Shown: positions 24,102 to 35,441 of the stretch, piece by piece
Numbering within the stretch: the stretch's first letter is position 1
Layout of the letters: every line of letters starts with the position of its first letter
Position numbers and translations under genes: made by a program
Assembly (NCBI RefSeq): GCF_947172395.1
Contig: NC_069105.1
Coordinates: 186,001 to 250,000 of the forward strand
From: Bicyclus anynana
Lineage: Eukaryota > Arthropoda > Insecta > Lepidoptera > Nymphalidae
Reading direction: 5' to 3'
Length of the DNA: 64,000 nt
Notes under the pieces: generated by a model
Databases searched by the model: none
What the model saw: the letters and a program-made list of their open reading frames with translations, nothing else
What the model was told of the DNA's origin: nothing

Positions 24102-24462
24102 CTAGCGGATGCCCGCGACTTCGTTCGCGTGAAACTCGATGTAAACTTTCAAATACCTCTACCCTACCCTACCCTACCCCTACCCTACCCTACCCTACCC
24201 CTACCCTACCCTACCTCTACCCTATCCTACCCCTACCCTACCCCTAACCTACCCTACTTCTACCCTACACCTACCCTACCCCTACCCTACCCGTACCCTA
24301 CCCTACCTCTACCTTACGTTGAAATTTTTCCTGAATTTTCTTTACTATAAACCTCACGGAGCCTGAGACCTTTCCAACGAATGCAAAACCGTGGAAATCG
24401 GTTCGTGCGTTCTGGAGTTACAGCGTCAGGAAGGAAAACCCGACTTATTTTTATATAGTAGA
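24102..24462 (-). mobile_element. Helitron family 2 with CCCTA-rich core (second of dimer)
   Basis: Same ends as the first copy (CTAGCGGATGCCCGCGACTT, TCTACTATAT on the minus strand). Its CCCTA array is longer, 24157-24315. Confidence 0.85.
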
Positions 24463-24581
24463 AGAAGAAGATAATGATTCAAATGACAATTTCACCAAGG
24501 ATAACGTCTAGTCCCGCTGTGGGTTGTTATAAATATAAGGAATCACATTATCACAATGACGATATTAGCCAGGTATTTTTG

Positions 24582-24775
24582 TCTATACTAATATTATAAA
24601 GCTGAAGAGATTGTTTGTTTGATTGAACGCGCTGATCTCAGGAACTACTGGTCCGATCTGAAAAATTCTTTCAGTGTTAGATAGCCCATTTATCGAGGAA
24701 GGCTATGCTATATATTATCCCCGTTTTCATACGGGAACGGGAACCACGCGCATAAAACCGCGCGGCGTCAGCTAG
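24582..24775 (+). mobile_element. Helitron family 1
   Basis: TCTATACTAATATTATAAAG to GCGTCAGCTAG, complete at both ends. Confidence 0.85.
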
Positions 24776-25477
24776 TTATATATATCTCGGTGTATGATTC
24801 AAAACCACTGAGCCACTACATTGTTTTTCATAGTGTTTTCTATTTTACGATCTTCTAACATAGTTTTTGATATTACATAGTTATCATCATTTACGCAAAG
24901 TGGCATTAGTACAGTAGCAAATACTAACGTCATATTAATAAAAAACCGTTAACTAAAGTAATTTAGTTGAAACAATCGTAAAAAAAACGTGTGTGTCTCG
25001 GGACGCTTAACAGAATTGATAACTTGAACCTGCTGCCGTACGCGTAACAGAAATGGAATTTAGACAGAGTGGCGCTCAGTATGCGTTACGTTACGAAGCA
25101 GTTTACTTAAGAAGTTATCACTTCAAAAATGACTACCCCTTGATGTAAAATGGATAGGAGGAAAGGTTAGAGGATCGCAAACACGAAAAACGGATACCGA
25201 GATACATAATTGACACACAGGTAAGTTTCCAATCGTAAGTGCAATGTAAACAGTTCTCCCCCACAGTGCGGAGCTAATACGAATACAAGCTATCCGAAGC
25301 ATACACTCCGCGGTGCGAACTTGAGCGTCGATACACTTGAATCATGAATGCAGCCGGTATATAGGTCGGCATTAGGATGCAGCGGAGATCCGCAGATGGA
25401 CCGCTCCTAACACATTGCACAGTGTGTGAACTCGTATCTACGAGTATGGCTTGGATATGTGAATTATTAATGTTTAG

Positions 25478-25603
25478 TCAGTGGTGTCGTGTAGAAATAA
25501 TAATGGGTGTGGATTTTCATCCTCCTCCTAACATGTTAGCCCGCTTCCATCTTATATTACATCATTACTTACCATCAGATGAAATTGTAGTAGCTAACTT
25601 GTA
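25478..25603 (+). mobile_element. SINE family A, 3' half
   Basis: From GTGTCGTGTAGAAAT through CATCCTCCTCCTAACATG to GAAATTGTAGTAGCTAACTT. The head is missing. Confidence 0.75.
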
Positions 25604-25611
25604 ATCATCTA

Positions 25612-25755
25612 GATGTGGTGGTTCGAACCTCGCCCGTTGCACTTTTGTCGTACCCACTCCTACCACAGTCTTTTCCGACTTATTCGAGGGGAATGGGATA
25701 TTTAAATTTTGGTCATATATAAAATATATGGCAAATATTCTTTTAAAAAAATATA
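25612..25755 (+). mobile_element. SINE family C, 5'-truncated
   Basis: B box GGTTCGAACCTC, GTACCCACTCCTACCACAGT, GAGGGGAATGGGATATTT and an ATATGGCAAATATTC end. Confidence 0.72.
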
Positions 25756-25822
25756 TTAACCGATTAATCGTAATCGACGGTTATCGCAATATGAAATTAA
25801 TTAATTCAAATTTTTAAACATT

Positions 25823-25966
25823 CGACCCCTCACTAGGTGGACCGAGGTCATCAAGCGGGTTGCAGGGAGCCGCTGGATGTTGGCGGCTCGAGACCGTTTT
25901 GTTTGGTAGTCCATGTAAGATGCCTATGTCCAGCACTGGACGTCCATCGGCTGATAATGATGATGA
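25823..25966 (+). mobile_element. RTE-B 3' end
   Basis: Segment from CACTAGGTGGACC through GGTTGCAGGGAGCCGCTGG to CAGCACTGGACGTCCATC and a TGATAATGATGATG tail, colinear with the 44-kb copy. Confidence 0.8.
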
Positions 25967-26547
25967 CTTAAACATTCAAATCAGTTAATTGAAATTGGTA
26001 TTAATTGTTGATGGAAAATGAACAATTTCAATCATTGTGATTTAATTTGTTTTAAAAAAGATATAGATTTATGTATATGTTCAACACTCGAACAATTACG
26101 TAAACAGAGATTATCTGAAAATTAATAAATATTAATGACGAAGTAAGAGAAAAAAAAATACGCAGATTCTCGCTTTGTGAAAATAATAATATCCACGCCA
26201 TAAAAGCATTTCTTTTTCAAAAATCCCCCGCCCTTTGTTACAAACGCTCTAAGAATTGTGAAAGTGCTCGACGAAGTAACCGTTTGGTACGAGTAGGTAT
26301 AGTTCCCGGCAAGTAAGTTGAACCAAAAACGCGGTCATCGGCGCAGGTACACACACAATTATAAAACAAAGTGTTAGAAGCATGCTCCGTGGTCGCCCAT
26401 TACACTAAATTAATGTGTCAAATAATTGAAAATTTTGTATGCAATGGTGATGTCGTCAAAGCGTGCTAACATGCGACCAAGTGAAGAGAAATAGACAAAA
26501 TATCTGTTCCAATCCCATCTCTTTCGTACCAACGCAAAGAATTTTTT

Positions 26548-26697
26548 TTTAAATGACTAATTCCCATTCCCCTCCAACTAGTCGGACAAGACTGTATTAG
26601 GAGTGGGTACGGCAATAGACCAACGGAGAGTGGATCGAACCACCACCCCTCGGTGAAGAGTCCGACCGCTTTTACCGTTGAGCTATTGAGGCTATAC
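26548..26697 (-). mobile_element. SINE family C, inserted in a foldback element
   Basis: Minus strand: GCCTCAATAGCTCAACGGTA (A box), GGTTCGATCC (B box) and GGAGGGGAATGGGAATTAGT, then a poly-A (the T run at 26537-26546). It splits the foldback element at 26453-26985. Confidence 0.8.
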
Positions 26698-26714
26698 TCA
26701 TTGCCAATGTAACA

Positions 26715-26910
26715 TCTATACTAATATTATAAAGCTGAAGAGTTTGTTTGTTTGATTGAACGCGCTAATCTCAGGAACTACTGGTCCGATTGGATAAATT
26801 CTTTCAGTGTTAGGTTGCCCATTTATCGAGGAAGGCTATAGGCTATATATTATCCCCGTATTTCTACGGGAACGAGAACCACGCGGGTGAAACCGTGCAG
26901 CGTCAGCTAG
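26715..26910 (+). mobile_element. Helitron family 1, inserted in a foldback element
   Basis: TCTATACTAATATTATAAAG to GCGTCAGCTAG, complete. It lies inside the foldback element at 26453-26985. Confidence 0.87.
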
Positions 26911-27303
26911 TAATGATATAAGTGTAACATTTTGTCTATTTCTCTTCACGAGATAATCTTATCGGTTGAATGTTAGCGCCAACGTTGTTGCTATTGTAAC
27001 TCGTCCATAGGTACGTCGCTAACATCCGAAAATTTCTGCGCATAGGTCAACTTATAGGCCGCGTACTATACTCGTTGGTACCTTGTAACCCTTTTTAATT
27101 GAATTGACGTTGATTTAACTCCCTGTAAATGCTGGCTCTAATTTGAGGGGACTAAAAAACCTTGGCTGTACGCCGTCGTGAATAATGAACCACGATTGTT
27201 ACAATACATTTAATATGGTATAGTCAATTCGTTCATGGGAAGTCCGTTTCGCTTTGTATGTATTGGTAGAGTATAAACTGAATGAGCATTGTTTCATTGA
27301 ACA

Positions 27304-27440
27304 CTAGTCGACGCCCCGCGGTTTCACCCGCGTAACCTATGACACACTATGTAAAAGAACTTTCAAAATCGGTTCAGTAGATTCAGAGATTACTCCCTAC
27401 AAACACCACAAACTTTAGCTCATTATAATATTAGTATAGA
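27304..27440 (-). mobile_element. Helitron family 1 variant
   Basis: CTAGTCGACGCCCCGCGG to TATTAGTATAGA, with a deletion removing the CCCCGTATT segment. Confidence 0.75.
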
Positions 27441-28377
27441 AATATGGATAAGAGTTCCTTGTACACTATGCGCCTATATTATGCACTAATTGTTTATAGA
27501 TCTTTTATACACCTTACCTACTTACACAAAATAACTACTTGAACGTTATGAAGAGGAAAGTTGCATTTTTGGCAACCCCAAAAATTATATCTCTATACAT
27601 ATAAAAGGAAATGGATGGAAAACTTCAAGGAATGAACAAAGCTCAGAATACAGAAAACTCCAGAAGGTGTGATAGAAATGAAGCCGTTGAAATTACTCTA
27701 TTTTTGGTGTAATTTCACAAACAAGCGATTAGACACAATGCAAGCCGTGTTGTGACGTGCTATATAGGTATAATTTTTGGACACAATGCGTGTTTTATAA
27801 TGACAGCTGAAAGTGGTTTCTGGTGTTTTTGAACAGGTTTTTATACCTGAATGCACTTTAATATGAAGAAGATACCTGATGACGATGACATATAATACCG
27901 ATGGTACATAATATATCATTGGTAATATATGGCATCGTAATCAAACACCGGCGATTTCGTCGGCCTGGATTACCTCGACCCTTCTAATTTCAAGGAAGAG
28001 AGATGTAGGTATTGTTATGTAGAGAAAATTATAGCCATGAAACATATTAAGTCTCGAGATCACTTATAGTAACAGCTCAACACTAAGCCAAAGTCCAAGT
28101 AGTTAAATAATTCAAGTTTGAGGTACCGAGTCGAGTATGAATTAACGTGGCTCCCTACTACTGGGTAGTGGGTAGCGGGTAGTGAGTAGTGGGTGCACTA
28201 CAGTAGTACAGTAGTAAACTCCGCACGACGGGTGTGTACGAGTCTACGCTCACGTACACCCCACTAGGGCACTAGGGTTGACAACGATACATTTCATTTG
28301 ATGCGTAAGTTTGACATGGCATCGAAAAATACAGTGCCTGATTAACTTTGCGCTCAAAGAAATCTTCACCTGTGTGC

Positions 28378-28390
28378 CCCCCCCCCCCCA
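28378..28390. repeat. Poly-C tract
   Basis: An uninterrupted run of about 13 C. Confidence 0.9.
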
Positions 28391-28544
28391 TATTCTTAAG
28401 TTATAACAGGACTGTCCGTGCTTGCGTAGTGTCATACGTTGACAACCGTCAAACCAAGAAGTGTAGATACCAAAGATACACTTCAAACATCAACAATATT
28501 CAGTTTTGAACAAGCAAGATTCGTCCAGACGGAGATTCATCATC

Positions 28545-28690
28545 ATCATTCATGAGATCATTAACATCTTCCGGTTTTGGGGTGAAGCGTGTGTAGAGGA
28601 TTTTTGACGGATCTGGGAGAGAGCTTAGATATGTCACTTTTTCGAAAATAAAAGCAAAATAAATAAATTAGTCACTATTTATAAGTCAAT
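28545..28690 (+). repeat. Dispersed repeat family F, diverged
   Basis: ATTAACATCTTCCGGTTTTG, GGGGTGAAGCGTGTGTAGAG and GCAAAATAAATAAATTAGTC, colinear with the 56.9-kb copy. Confidence 0.55.
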
Positions 28691-28967
28691 TAGTTACTGT
28701 TAACGTTGATCTTCCATCACCTCCTTTACAATGATCTCCTGTTTTTCGAAACGCAAACAGTGGCAACCCTATCCGTACTCGTGGCCGTGGGAAGACAGAG
28801 GGGTGTAGGTACGCCCCCCTCCCCCGCCCGTCACGGCGCGCGGGTCAATAGATGGCGCCTCACGATTAATATTGGCTTATTGAGAGGAGAACGGTATTTA
28901 CATCGGGCGCTATTGAAATTTGTTGTTACAAACGGGGCGATCGGAGTTATGCATATATCAGCTACCA

Positions 28968-29145
28968 GCAGACGCCCCGTGGTTTTACCCGCGTAATTTC
29001 AATCCCGAGGTAGCACGGGTATGAAATATGGCCATGTTACTCGCTACACTATAGCTTTCCATTGGTGAAAGTATTTTTTCTAGTTTTCAAGTTTTTTGTG
29101 TAGTTGTTTCGGAACCTGTTCGAATCAAACAAACAATCAAGTTTT
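28968..29145 (-). mobile_element. Helitron family 1 variant
   Basis: CCAGCAGACGCCCCGTGGTT, GTAGCACGGGTATGAAATA and a CAAACAAACAAT end. Diverged; both ends mutated. Confidence 0.6.
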
Positions 29146-29554
29146 ACCTCGAAACCCGAGACCTAATGATAAAAAGTCTAATAGACTAACCGCGGCAACA
29201 ACGAGGCAATTCTATCGATCGTAATATTAAGTATTTTTATTGATGTAAAGAGACAAGTGTTAATTTTTTGTTTTACTTGAAAAATAATTGAAAATTATTA
29301 ACGAGTAGGTACTTAACTTGATCTTATCACAACTGGGTCACAATTATATTTGAGTATCTTGAAAAAAGATCTATTTCAGTGAAGAATATCTGGTATTGAC
29401 TTATCAAGTATTAAAGATAAAAAATAATATAATAAAAATCATGTAATGTATACCCGAATTAGCACCTACTTCGCAGACTTACAAATCTTTTATACTTCAA
29501 ATAAACAAAACTAATCAAATTAAATAACCCCAAAAATAAAACATCAGTCAGAAA

Positions 29555-29610
29555 GAAAGAGAGAGTTAGAGAGAAATATAGAGAGAGAGATAGAAAGAGA
29601 CTGACAGAGC
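29555..29610. repeat. GA-rich simple repeat
   Basis: GAAAGAGAGAGTTAGAGAGA-like purine tract; the Leu/Ser-rich frame on the other strand is a composition effect. A shorter (GA)n run lies at 34537-34553. Confidence 0.85.
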
Positions 29611-29936
29611 AGAGAGCGTTAAGTAATGAAACACTAGTACTCTCGCAGTAATGGATTTGTCTTTTGGGATCGCAATTCGATGCAATTCCCTCGCACCGCA
29701 TAAGGAGCAAATCTCGGTCTCGGAATCCCACTTTCTTTAACTTCTCTATTCTAAGTCGGTGCACGCCGCCTTGAATGCGAACTATTTGCAATTGCACGGA
29801 TATATGACTTCGTGTGAATAAAGTGACCTAACTCAAAATATGACAATTTCTACGATATTTCAATATGGTGTATTAACCGTGGAAAACATATTCTAACACA
29901 GAACAACAAATCTTATCTAGATTAGTAATCTAAATA

Positions 29937-30042
29937 TGTGGATTTTCATCCTCCTCCTAACAAGTTAGCCCGCTTGCACCTTAGACTGCATCATCACTTA
30001 CCATCAGGTGAGATTGTAGTCAAAGGCTAACTTGTAAAGAAT
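29937..30042 (+). mobile_element. SINE family A, 3' end
   Basis: From GTGGATTTTCATCCTCCTCC to CTAACTTGTAAAGAAT. Only the last ~105 bp are present. Confidence 0.75.
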
Positions 30043-30254
30043 AAAAATATTGAGTATTAACTATATTGATGTATGTTAATAACACAATTATAATTTTTAT
30101 TAAGGAAATCAAATGGCCTACTTTAAAAAAATACTGGAACTATAAATAGTTTCGATTCAAAGTCAAATTCCATTCAGATCGCGACCTTATATCAATGGAA
30201 CCGGTTTATTAACACCTAAAATTGAACTACTTAATATTATGTCAAGCGAAATAA

Positions 30255-30290
30255 ATCTATACTAATATTATAAATGCAGTAAAGTCGATC
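30255..30290 (+). mobile_element. Helitron 5' end fragment
   Basis: TCTATACTAATATTATAAATGC start only. A matching body and 3' piece (CCGAAGAGTTTGTTTG..GCGTCAGCTAG) lies at 30630-30680, so a LINE 3' end and other sequence may have split one copy. Confidence 0.5.
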
Positions 30291-30436
30291 TGTATATATT
30301 ATTTTTTTCAATATAAGGTATTTATTAGTATATTTTGATATGTATTTTATTCAATATTGTAGGTATTTGTGTAATATTGTTTATGTATTAGGATGTAAAT
30401 TATTTGTATGTATGTGTATTACTAATACTATGGTTA

Positions 30437-30625
30437 TTTTTGTTTTACGCCACCTGCTGATGTCCTTAAGTTTTCCTAAACCGAAGGTTGCCTGGAAGAA
30501 ATCGCTACTTAGCGATAAGGCCGCCTTTTGTATGCTGATCTCTTCCTAATTTGTTTTTTATTTCACTTGTTTTTGTCTTTGTGGTGTGCAAATAAAGTAT
30601 ATTTATCTTATTTATCTTTATCTTA
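30437..30625 (+). mobile_element. LINE 3' end (CR1/Jockey-type untranslated region)
   Basis: Contains GAAATCGCTACTTAGCGATAAGG, here described as a short hairpin around CGCTACTTAGCG, then GGCCGCC, TTGTCTTTGTGGTGTGCAAA, the polyadenylation signal AATAAAG and a TTATC-rich tandem tail. This 3' end is common in lepidopteran introns. Truncated at its 5' side. Confidence 0.6.
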
Positions 30626-30629
30626 TAAA

Positions 30630-30680
30630 TCCGAAGAGTTTGTTTGTTTGTTTGGTTGAACCACGCGGCGTCAGCTAGTT
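30630..30680 (+). mobile_element. Helitron family 1, internally deleted
   Basis: CCGAAGAGTTTGTTTGTTTG joined directly to CCACGCGGCGTCAGCTAG. About 140 internal bases are missing. Confidence 0.7.
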
Positions 30681-31644
30681 TATAAAATCTGCGAGGAGGT
30701 AACAGAAAGGATAACAAACGAGTGCATTGCGTTACCCAGATTCCTCAGTTCCTCGCGGAATCGCAAATTAAGTACGTTATGCATTAAACGTTTGCTGAAA
30801 AAGGGCAAATTCTGTATCAGGTCACTTTTGTTCTGAAGTAACGATATTATTTACTGAATAAAGCCTTTGTGTGAACGCAGCCGGCACGAACAATGAGGCG
30901 ACGTGTGAATTGCTGCAATTTGAATATCAAATGTAGGTCCTCGGTACCACACAGCTATCATATAATATTTAAAAAAATGGAAGCACACTTAATAATACGT
31001 TCAAGATGCTATTATATGGCTTATATTTCATTAAATTTATCAAGTAAATGTGTACGATTAGATATTATGTAGTCTTAGCCAGTTTCTTCATGTAAAGTAA
31101 CAGTAAAAGTAGTAAGTAGTAAAGAAGCCTTTATTTTTCAGTGAATAAGACCGTCACTTTTGATGTCACTTGCGATGAAGAAACTGGCCGTTAATGACTT
31201 TTTCACCTAATAATCGTTAATTTATAAGAATATTTAGGTTAAAAATTGCGATAAAACCTATCTACCAAGTTGGACTATATTGCAAATAGTAGATTTTTTT
31301 AAAAAATTAGTTTAAAGTTTCGGTTTTACATACACATATAAGGATGTGTATGTAAGTATTGCGACATTACTTTAGAGTATTTTAGAATACTTCAGAACTA
31401 TAACGTCACAAGTCAAAATAAAACCTATTTAATAAGTTAAATGTATCAGAGAATCAAGTTGTAATTAACAAAAAAGTAAATCTACCTATATCCAATGTCC
31501 TCGCTTTCTTTTCTATAGAGATAAAAGCGAAAAAGCCCACGGCTTCAAATTGTCCGTATTTAAATAAACTTAATGAAAATTTATTTCAGCCGCCGCGGAG
31601 TGAGGTTTTCAAGTTTACTCTTAATAAATGGCGATCTAAAAGTA

Positions 31645-31833
31645 GGCTTTAGTAATGGAGATTTCAGTAGTTCAATTTGTTAATGACTATTACCTTTTTA
31701 AATAAGTTATATTAAGAAAAGAAAAAGAAAGCGATTAGAATGAAAAAAAAACAAAATAAAGAAAAGTAAGGCTTTAGTAATGGAGATTTCAGTAGTTCAA
31801 TTTGTTAATAACTATTACCTTTTTAAATAATAA
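31645..31833 (+). repeat. 125-bp tandem duplication interrupted by a SINE
   Basis: GGCTTTAGTAATGGAGATTT begins at 31645 and 31770. The second copy runs to AAATA at about 31830, is split by the SINE, and resumes at 32040 with GTTATATTAAGAAAA. Confidence 0.85.
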
Positions 31834-31840
31834 TGTTTTT

Positions 31841-32033
31841 GGCTGGTGGGAGGCTTCGGCCGTGGCGAGTTACCACCTTACCGGCAAAGACGTACCGCCA
31901 AGCGATTTAGCGTTCCAGTACGATGCCGTGTAGAAACCGAAAGGGGTGTGAATTTTCATCCTCCTCCCAACAAGTTAGCTCGCTTCTATCTTAGACTGCA
32001 TCATGTCATCATTTATTCTTGTAAAGAATAAAA
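31841..32033 (+). mobile_element. SINE family A, 5'-truncated
   Basis: Body from GGCTGGTGGGAGGCTTCGGC to CTTGTAAAGAATAAAAA, inserted in the second copy of a 125-bp duplication (see 31645-31833). Confidence 0.82.
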
Positions 32034-32329
32034 AAAAATAGTTATATTAAGAAAACAAAAATAAACAACAAAATATACAAAGAGAACAAATTGGGATTTC
32101 GATTGAAAGCCTATGTTTTACGAATATATTTTCTTTAGATATATAGTAATTTATTTAACCTATTTGTTCTTTTTCAGTTTCCAACTTTATCACTACATGA
32201 AAATTCAAGTTCAGTGCTATAGTTGTGAAAAGTTAATAGACAGACAGACATACGTATTTATTTTCGCAATTACAATATTTGTATGAATTCTGTTGTCATG
32301 CATCCTCTAAATTTCAATTTTATATATGC

Positions 32330-32535
32330 GTAATTCCTGTTCAAGTGAGAATACGGGGTTGTAAAAGTTCTTGTGGTAAAAGGATTTTCTAAATCACGTT
32401 CAGTAGATCAGAAATTTGTTGAGTTTTTTCCGAACCAGTGGTAAAGTCTTCACTAAATAGACAAACTTGATGTTTCAAAAGTGCTTGTAAACTAAAACTA
32501 ACACAAACTTTACCCCTTTATAATATTAGAATAAT
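32330..32535 (-). mobile_element. Degenerate Helitron-like sequence
   Basis: GAATACGGGGTTG, GGATTTTCTAAATCACGTTC and TTTATAATATTAGAAT fit a decayed minus copy, interrupted by about 80 bp carrying AAAGTGCTTGTAAACT. Confidence 0.4.
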
Positions 32536-32805
32536 GAAAATTTAACATGTGTTTTCACAGTGTACATTACAAATTAAAAAAGCTAACGAAGATAAGATTC
32601 GGTACGCCACTGAAAAGTGAGAACTTTCAATTGAGGCTTTTGAGTAAATACAACTTAACGAAAACGAGCTCCATTTGTTGAAGCAGTGGCGCAAGTTTGT
32701 AAACAATTTACATTAAAGCGGTGCCTTTGGAAAAATCAACAGAAACAAATTGGGCAAATCGTATAATGAGCAATAATAATGCCCACTACCTTAATATTTT
32801 AATCA

Positions 32806-32990
32806 ACTTTTATTTTCAACCAAGTTCAAAAAAAGGAGGAGGTTCTCAATTCAATGTTTTTTTTGTGTAGTTTGTTACCTCATAACTTCGTCATTTATTA
32901 ACCATTTTCGAAAAATCTTTTTTTTTGTTTAAAAGAGTTCCATTTCCAGATTGGAATTGGAATTTCATTTTCATTTCATTCAAAGTATAT
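32806..32990 (+). repeat. Dispersed repeat, GGAGGAGGTTCTCAATTC type
   Basis: CAAAAAAAGGAGGAGGTTCT, TGTTACCTCATAACTTCGTC and TCCATTTCCAGATTGG; shares this order with 37.14-37.32 kb. A common lepidopteran repeat of unassigned class. Confidence 0.55.
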
Positions 32991-33096
32991 CACAATTCAT
33001 TTTATAATTTCAATATCGATACTTATGTTGGCCTCATTTGGCGAAAATTTACAATTCCGCCAATTAACTTCTTAGGCCTTAGAATTATATTTAATA

Positions 33097-33296
33097 CTAG
33101 CTGACGCCGCGCGGTTTTACCCGCGTGGACCCTGTTCCCGTAGTAATACGGGGATAATATATAGCCTATAGCCTTCCTCGATAAATGGGCTATCTAACAC
33201 AGAAAAAAATTTCCAAATCGAACCAGTAGTTCCAGAGATTAGCGCGTTCATACAAACAAACAAACAAACTCTTCAGCTTTATAATATTAGTATAGA
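33097..33296 (-). mobile_element. Helitron family 1
   Basis: Complete minus copy: CTAGCTGACGCCGCGCGG at one end and TATTAGTATAGA at the other. Confidence 0.87.
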
Positions 33297-33934
33297 TATA
33301 TTCAATTCCGCCACTTAACTTCTTAGGCCTTAGAATTATATTTTATATATTCAAAAATATTGTAGTTAAGCCCTATCAAAATTGTTTGTTTTCGTTTTAT
33401 AGTAGTATAAAATTTTTGGTAATCAAATTAATGCTTTCTAATCTATCTAAATGGTGATTGAAATCTAGATATCTGTAGCCAAATGAATTTCATTTGATAG
33501 CTTATCTGGCAGTTCGTAAATTGATAAATATTTAATGTAATTGCCTCGATAATATAATCGATGAATGTTTGATCTAGAACGGTCTTCGAATACATAATAT
33601 AACAATGATAAATAATATAAACAGGCAATTTCACATATATCGAGCCAATAAGCGATGGAGAATTTAATCAATATACATAAGACTTGTATATAAAACGCAC
33701 TATATTTTAAATATATAAATATTTTTTTTTCTCAAAATACAACAAAAATAATAATAATCAACACTCTACAAGGCCCTTACCACAGTAAAAATATACTGTG
33801 CCCTTACTGAGCCGGATGTAGATCAAATAACATCTGTATCTTGGTTGCAATTCGGTGACCTCTTTGGGGAAACCGAAGGTTTTGTCTGTGAAATTATGGA
33901 CAAAAATATAAAGACTTGAAACTACCGGAAACAT

Positions 33935-34130
33935 ATTATGAAACATGGCACTCTAGACATCTGTCGAGCGTGTCATCGTCCTGGGGAGTCCCTCAGGCAT
34001 ATTGTGTCCAACAGAAGTCGGTGGTTTTAACAGACTCAAAAGTGATAACAAAAATAAGAAAACTAATGTCGAACAAAGGTTATGATTCACAACAATTGTT
34101 ATAAAAATAAATAAAATAAAAAAGCCTTTT
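33935..34130 (+). pseudogene. Decayed LINE fragment with CCH-type motif
   Basis: One frame near 33961-34031 reads CRACHRPGESLRHIVSN, the C-x2-C..H motif found near the C-terminus of several insect LINE reverse transcriptases, then a stop. An A-rich end (34100-34125) follows. Frameshifts and stops surround it. The assignment rests on this one motif. Confidence 0.4.
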
Positions 34131-34134
34131 ATTT

Positions 34135-34910
34135 CTTGCATAAATTTACAGAGTTTTATAATAACTTAATTATATGTTTTTTCACAACAATTGTTAGGAC
34201 GATTTAATTAACAAATCAAACTGTAACCAAAATAAGACCCTGGAATGGCACCTTGAGTGAAGTCACACACTTGTGAACGTTGTGTGTAGGGTTAAAGGAT
34301 CCTTTAACTGTTAACAAACACTCCCCTTTTCCACTCAAGTCACTCTCCCCGCCTATCCCAAGTAACCCATAAATAATTACACAACAAGAGATGTGGACGG
34401 CTCGAACGCCACGAGCACATTGAAGCCGTCTGTACCGCAAGTCGTTGCAACGCGGCGATAACAGTGGAATACCTGGACCCGCAGAAAGTTGGGATCTTAC
34501 CAGGACCACGATCTTCAGAAATTAAGGCACGACCACAGAGAGAGAGAGAGAAAGTATTAGTGATTAGAGAACTAATCAAGTCGATTCTTAATAGACATCA
34601 AAGTAATGTCTCACTCAAGGTAAAGTAAATCGAGAGTCTGCGGTTGCTAAATACGTATTAAGCAAACGAAGACGAGCCCGGGCCGAGAACTTCGCAATAA
34701 ACACAAGTTTCGTTTAAAGCCTTTGAGGAAATTAACTGGGAGAACTAAAATGGGACCATCTTTGGCGGCAACACCCGGGGATTGTTTCATTTGCAACTTA
34801 TAAATAGGATGTCTGATAGAATCAACACAGCGAGAACTTATTAATTAAATTAACTGTTTGTTATTAAAAGACTCCATTCTCCATACAAACACAGTCCCAA
34901 ATTATACGAT
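34135..34910. other. Unassigned sequence, partly GC-rich
   Basis: The 34400-34510 stretch is GC-rich and open on the minus strand, but has no acceptor/donor pair or recognised domain. It may be an old mobile-element remnant. Confidence 0.35.
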
Positions 34911-34911
34911 A

Positions 34912-35182
34912 CTAGCTGACGCCGCGCGGTTTCACCCGCGTATTCCTACGGGAACGGGGTTCCCGTTCGGGGGATAATATATAGCCTATAGCCTTCCTCG
35001 AGCTAAAGAGTTTGATTGTTTGTTTGGTTGAACGCGCTAATCTCAGGAACTACTGGTCCGATTTGAAAAATTCTTTCAGTGTCAGATAGCCCATTTAACG
35101 AGGAAGGCTATAGGCTATATTTTATCCCCGTATTCCTGCGGGAACGGGAACCACGCGGGTGAAACTGCGTGGCGACTACTAG
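34912..35182. mobile_element. Two Helitron family 1 copies, head to head
   Basis: A minus copy from CTAG (34912) is cut off at CTTCCTCGAG (about 34999) and joined to a plus copy lacking its first ~15 bases, which ends CTAG at 35179-35182. Both outer ends are therefore 3' CTAG ends. Confidence 0.82.
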
Positions 35183-35441
35183 TATTAGTATAAGTATAAG
35201 ATAAGTTATGAGTAAGCTAAGCTTACAGGCTGTATTAAGCCAGAAAAGCCTGACAGAAGTTAGTCACTAGTAAGTAAGCACCTGACAAGGATATAGAGTT
35301 ATTGAACCGATTAATTACGGCGCGGGCGGGGCGATTCGGAAATCCCGCGAGCCCCAGGTGAAGCAAAAACTTATTTTGCCATAACAGAGGTAAAGTTAAC
35401 TTTATTATACTTAAAATAAATAGCTGTCTTAGAACACAAAA

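Larger units (their letters stand above)
26453..26985. mobile_element. Foldback/MITE-like element split by SINE and Helitron
   Basis: Left end GTGCTAACATGCGACCAAGT at about 26472. Its mirror image, TTATCGGTTGAATGTTAGCGC, lies at about 26962-26982. Between them sit a family C SINE (26548-26697) and a complete Helitron (26715-26910). Confidence 0.7.

Noticed and set aside
23867..24315. Telomeric repeat (CCCTA-rich)
   Set aside because: Insect telomeres use TTAGG. These irregular CCCTA/CCCCTA units lie inside Helitron ends.
24129..24350. Proline/tyrosine-rich protein
   Set aside because: A translation of the CCCTA minisatellite.
34216..34579. Minus-strand coding exon in a GC-rich stretch
   Set aside because: Open frames exist, but no acceptor/donor pair matching a phase and no domain; may be an old mobile-element remnant.
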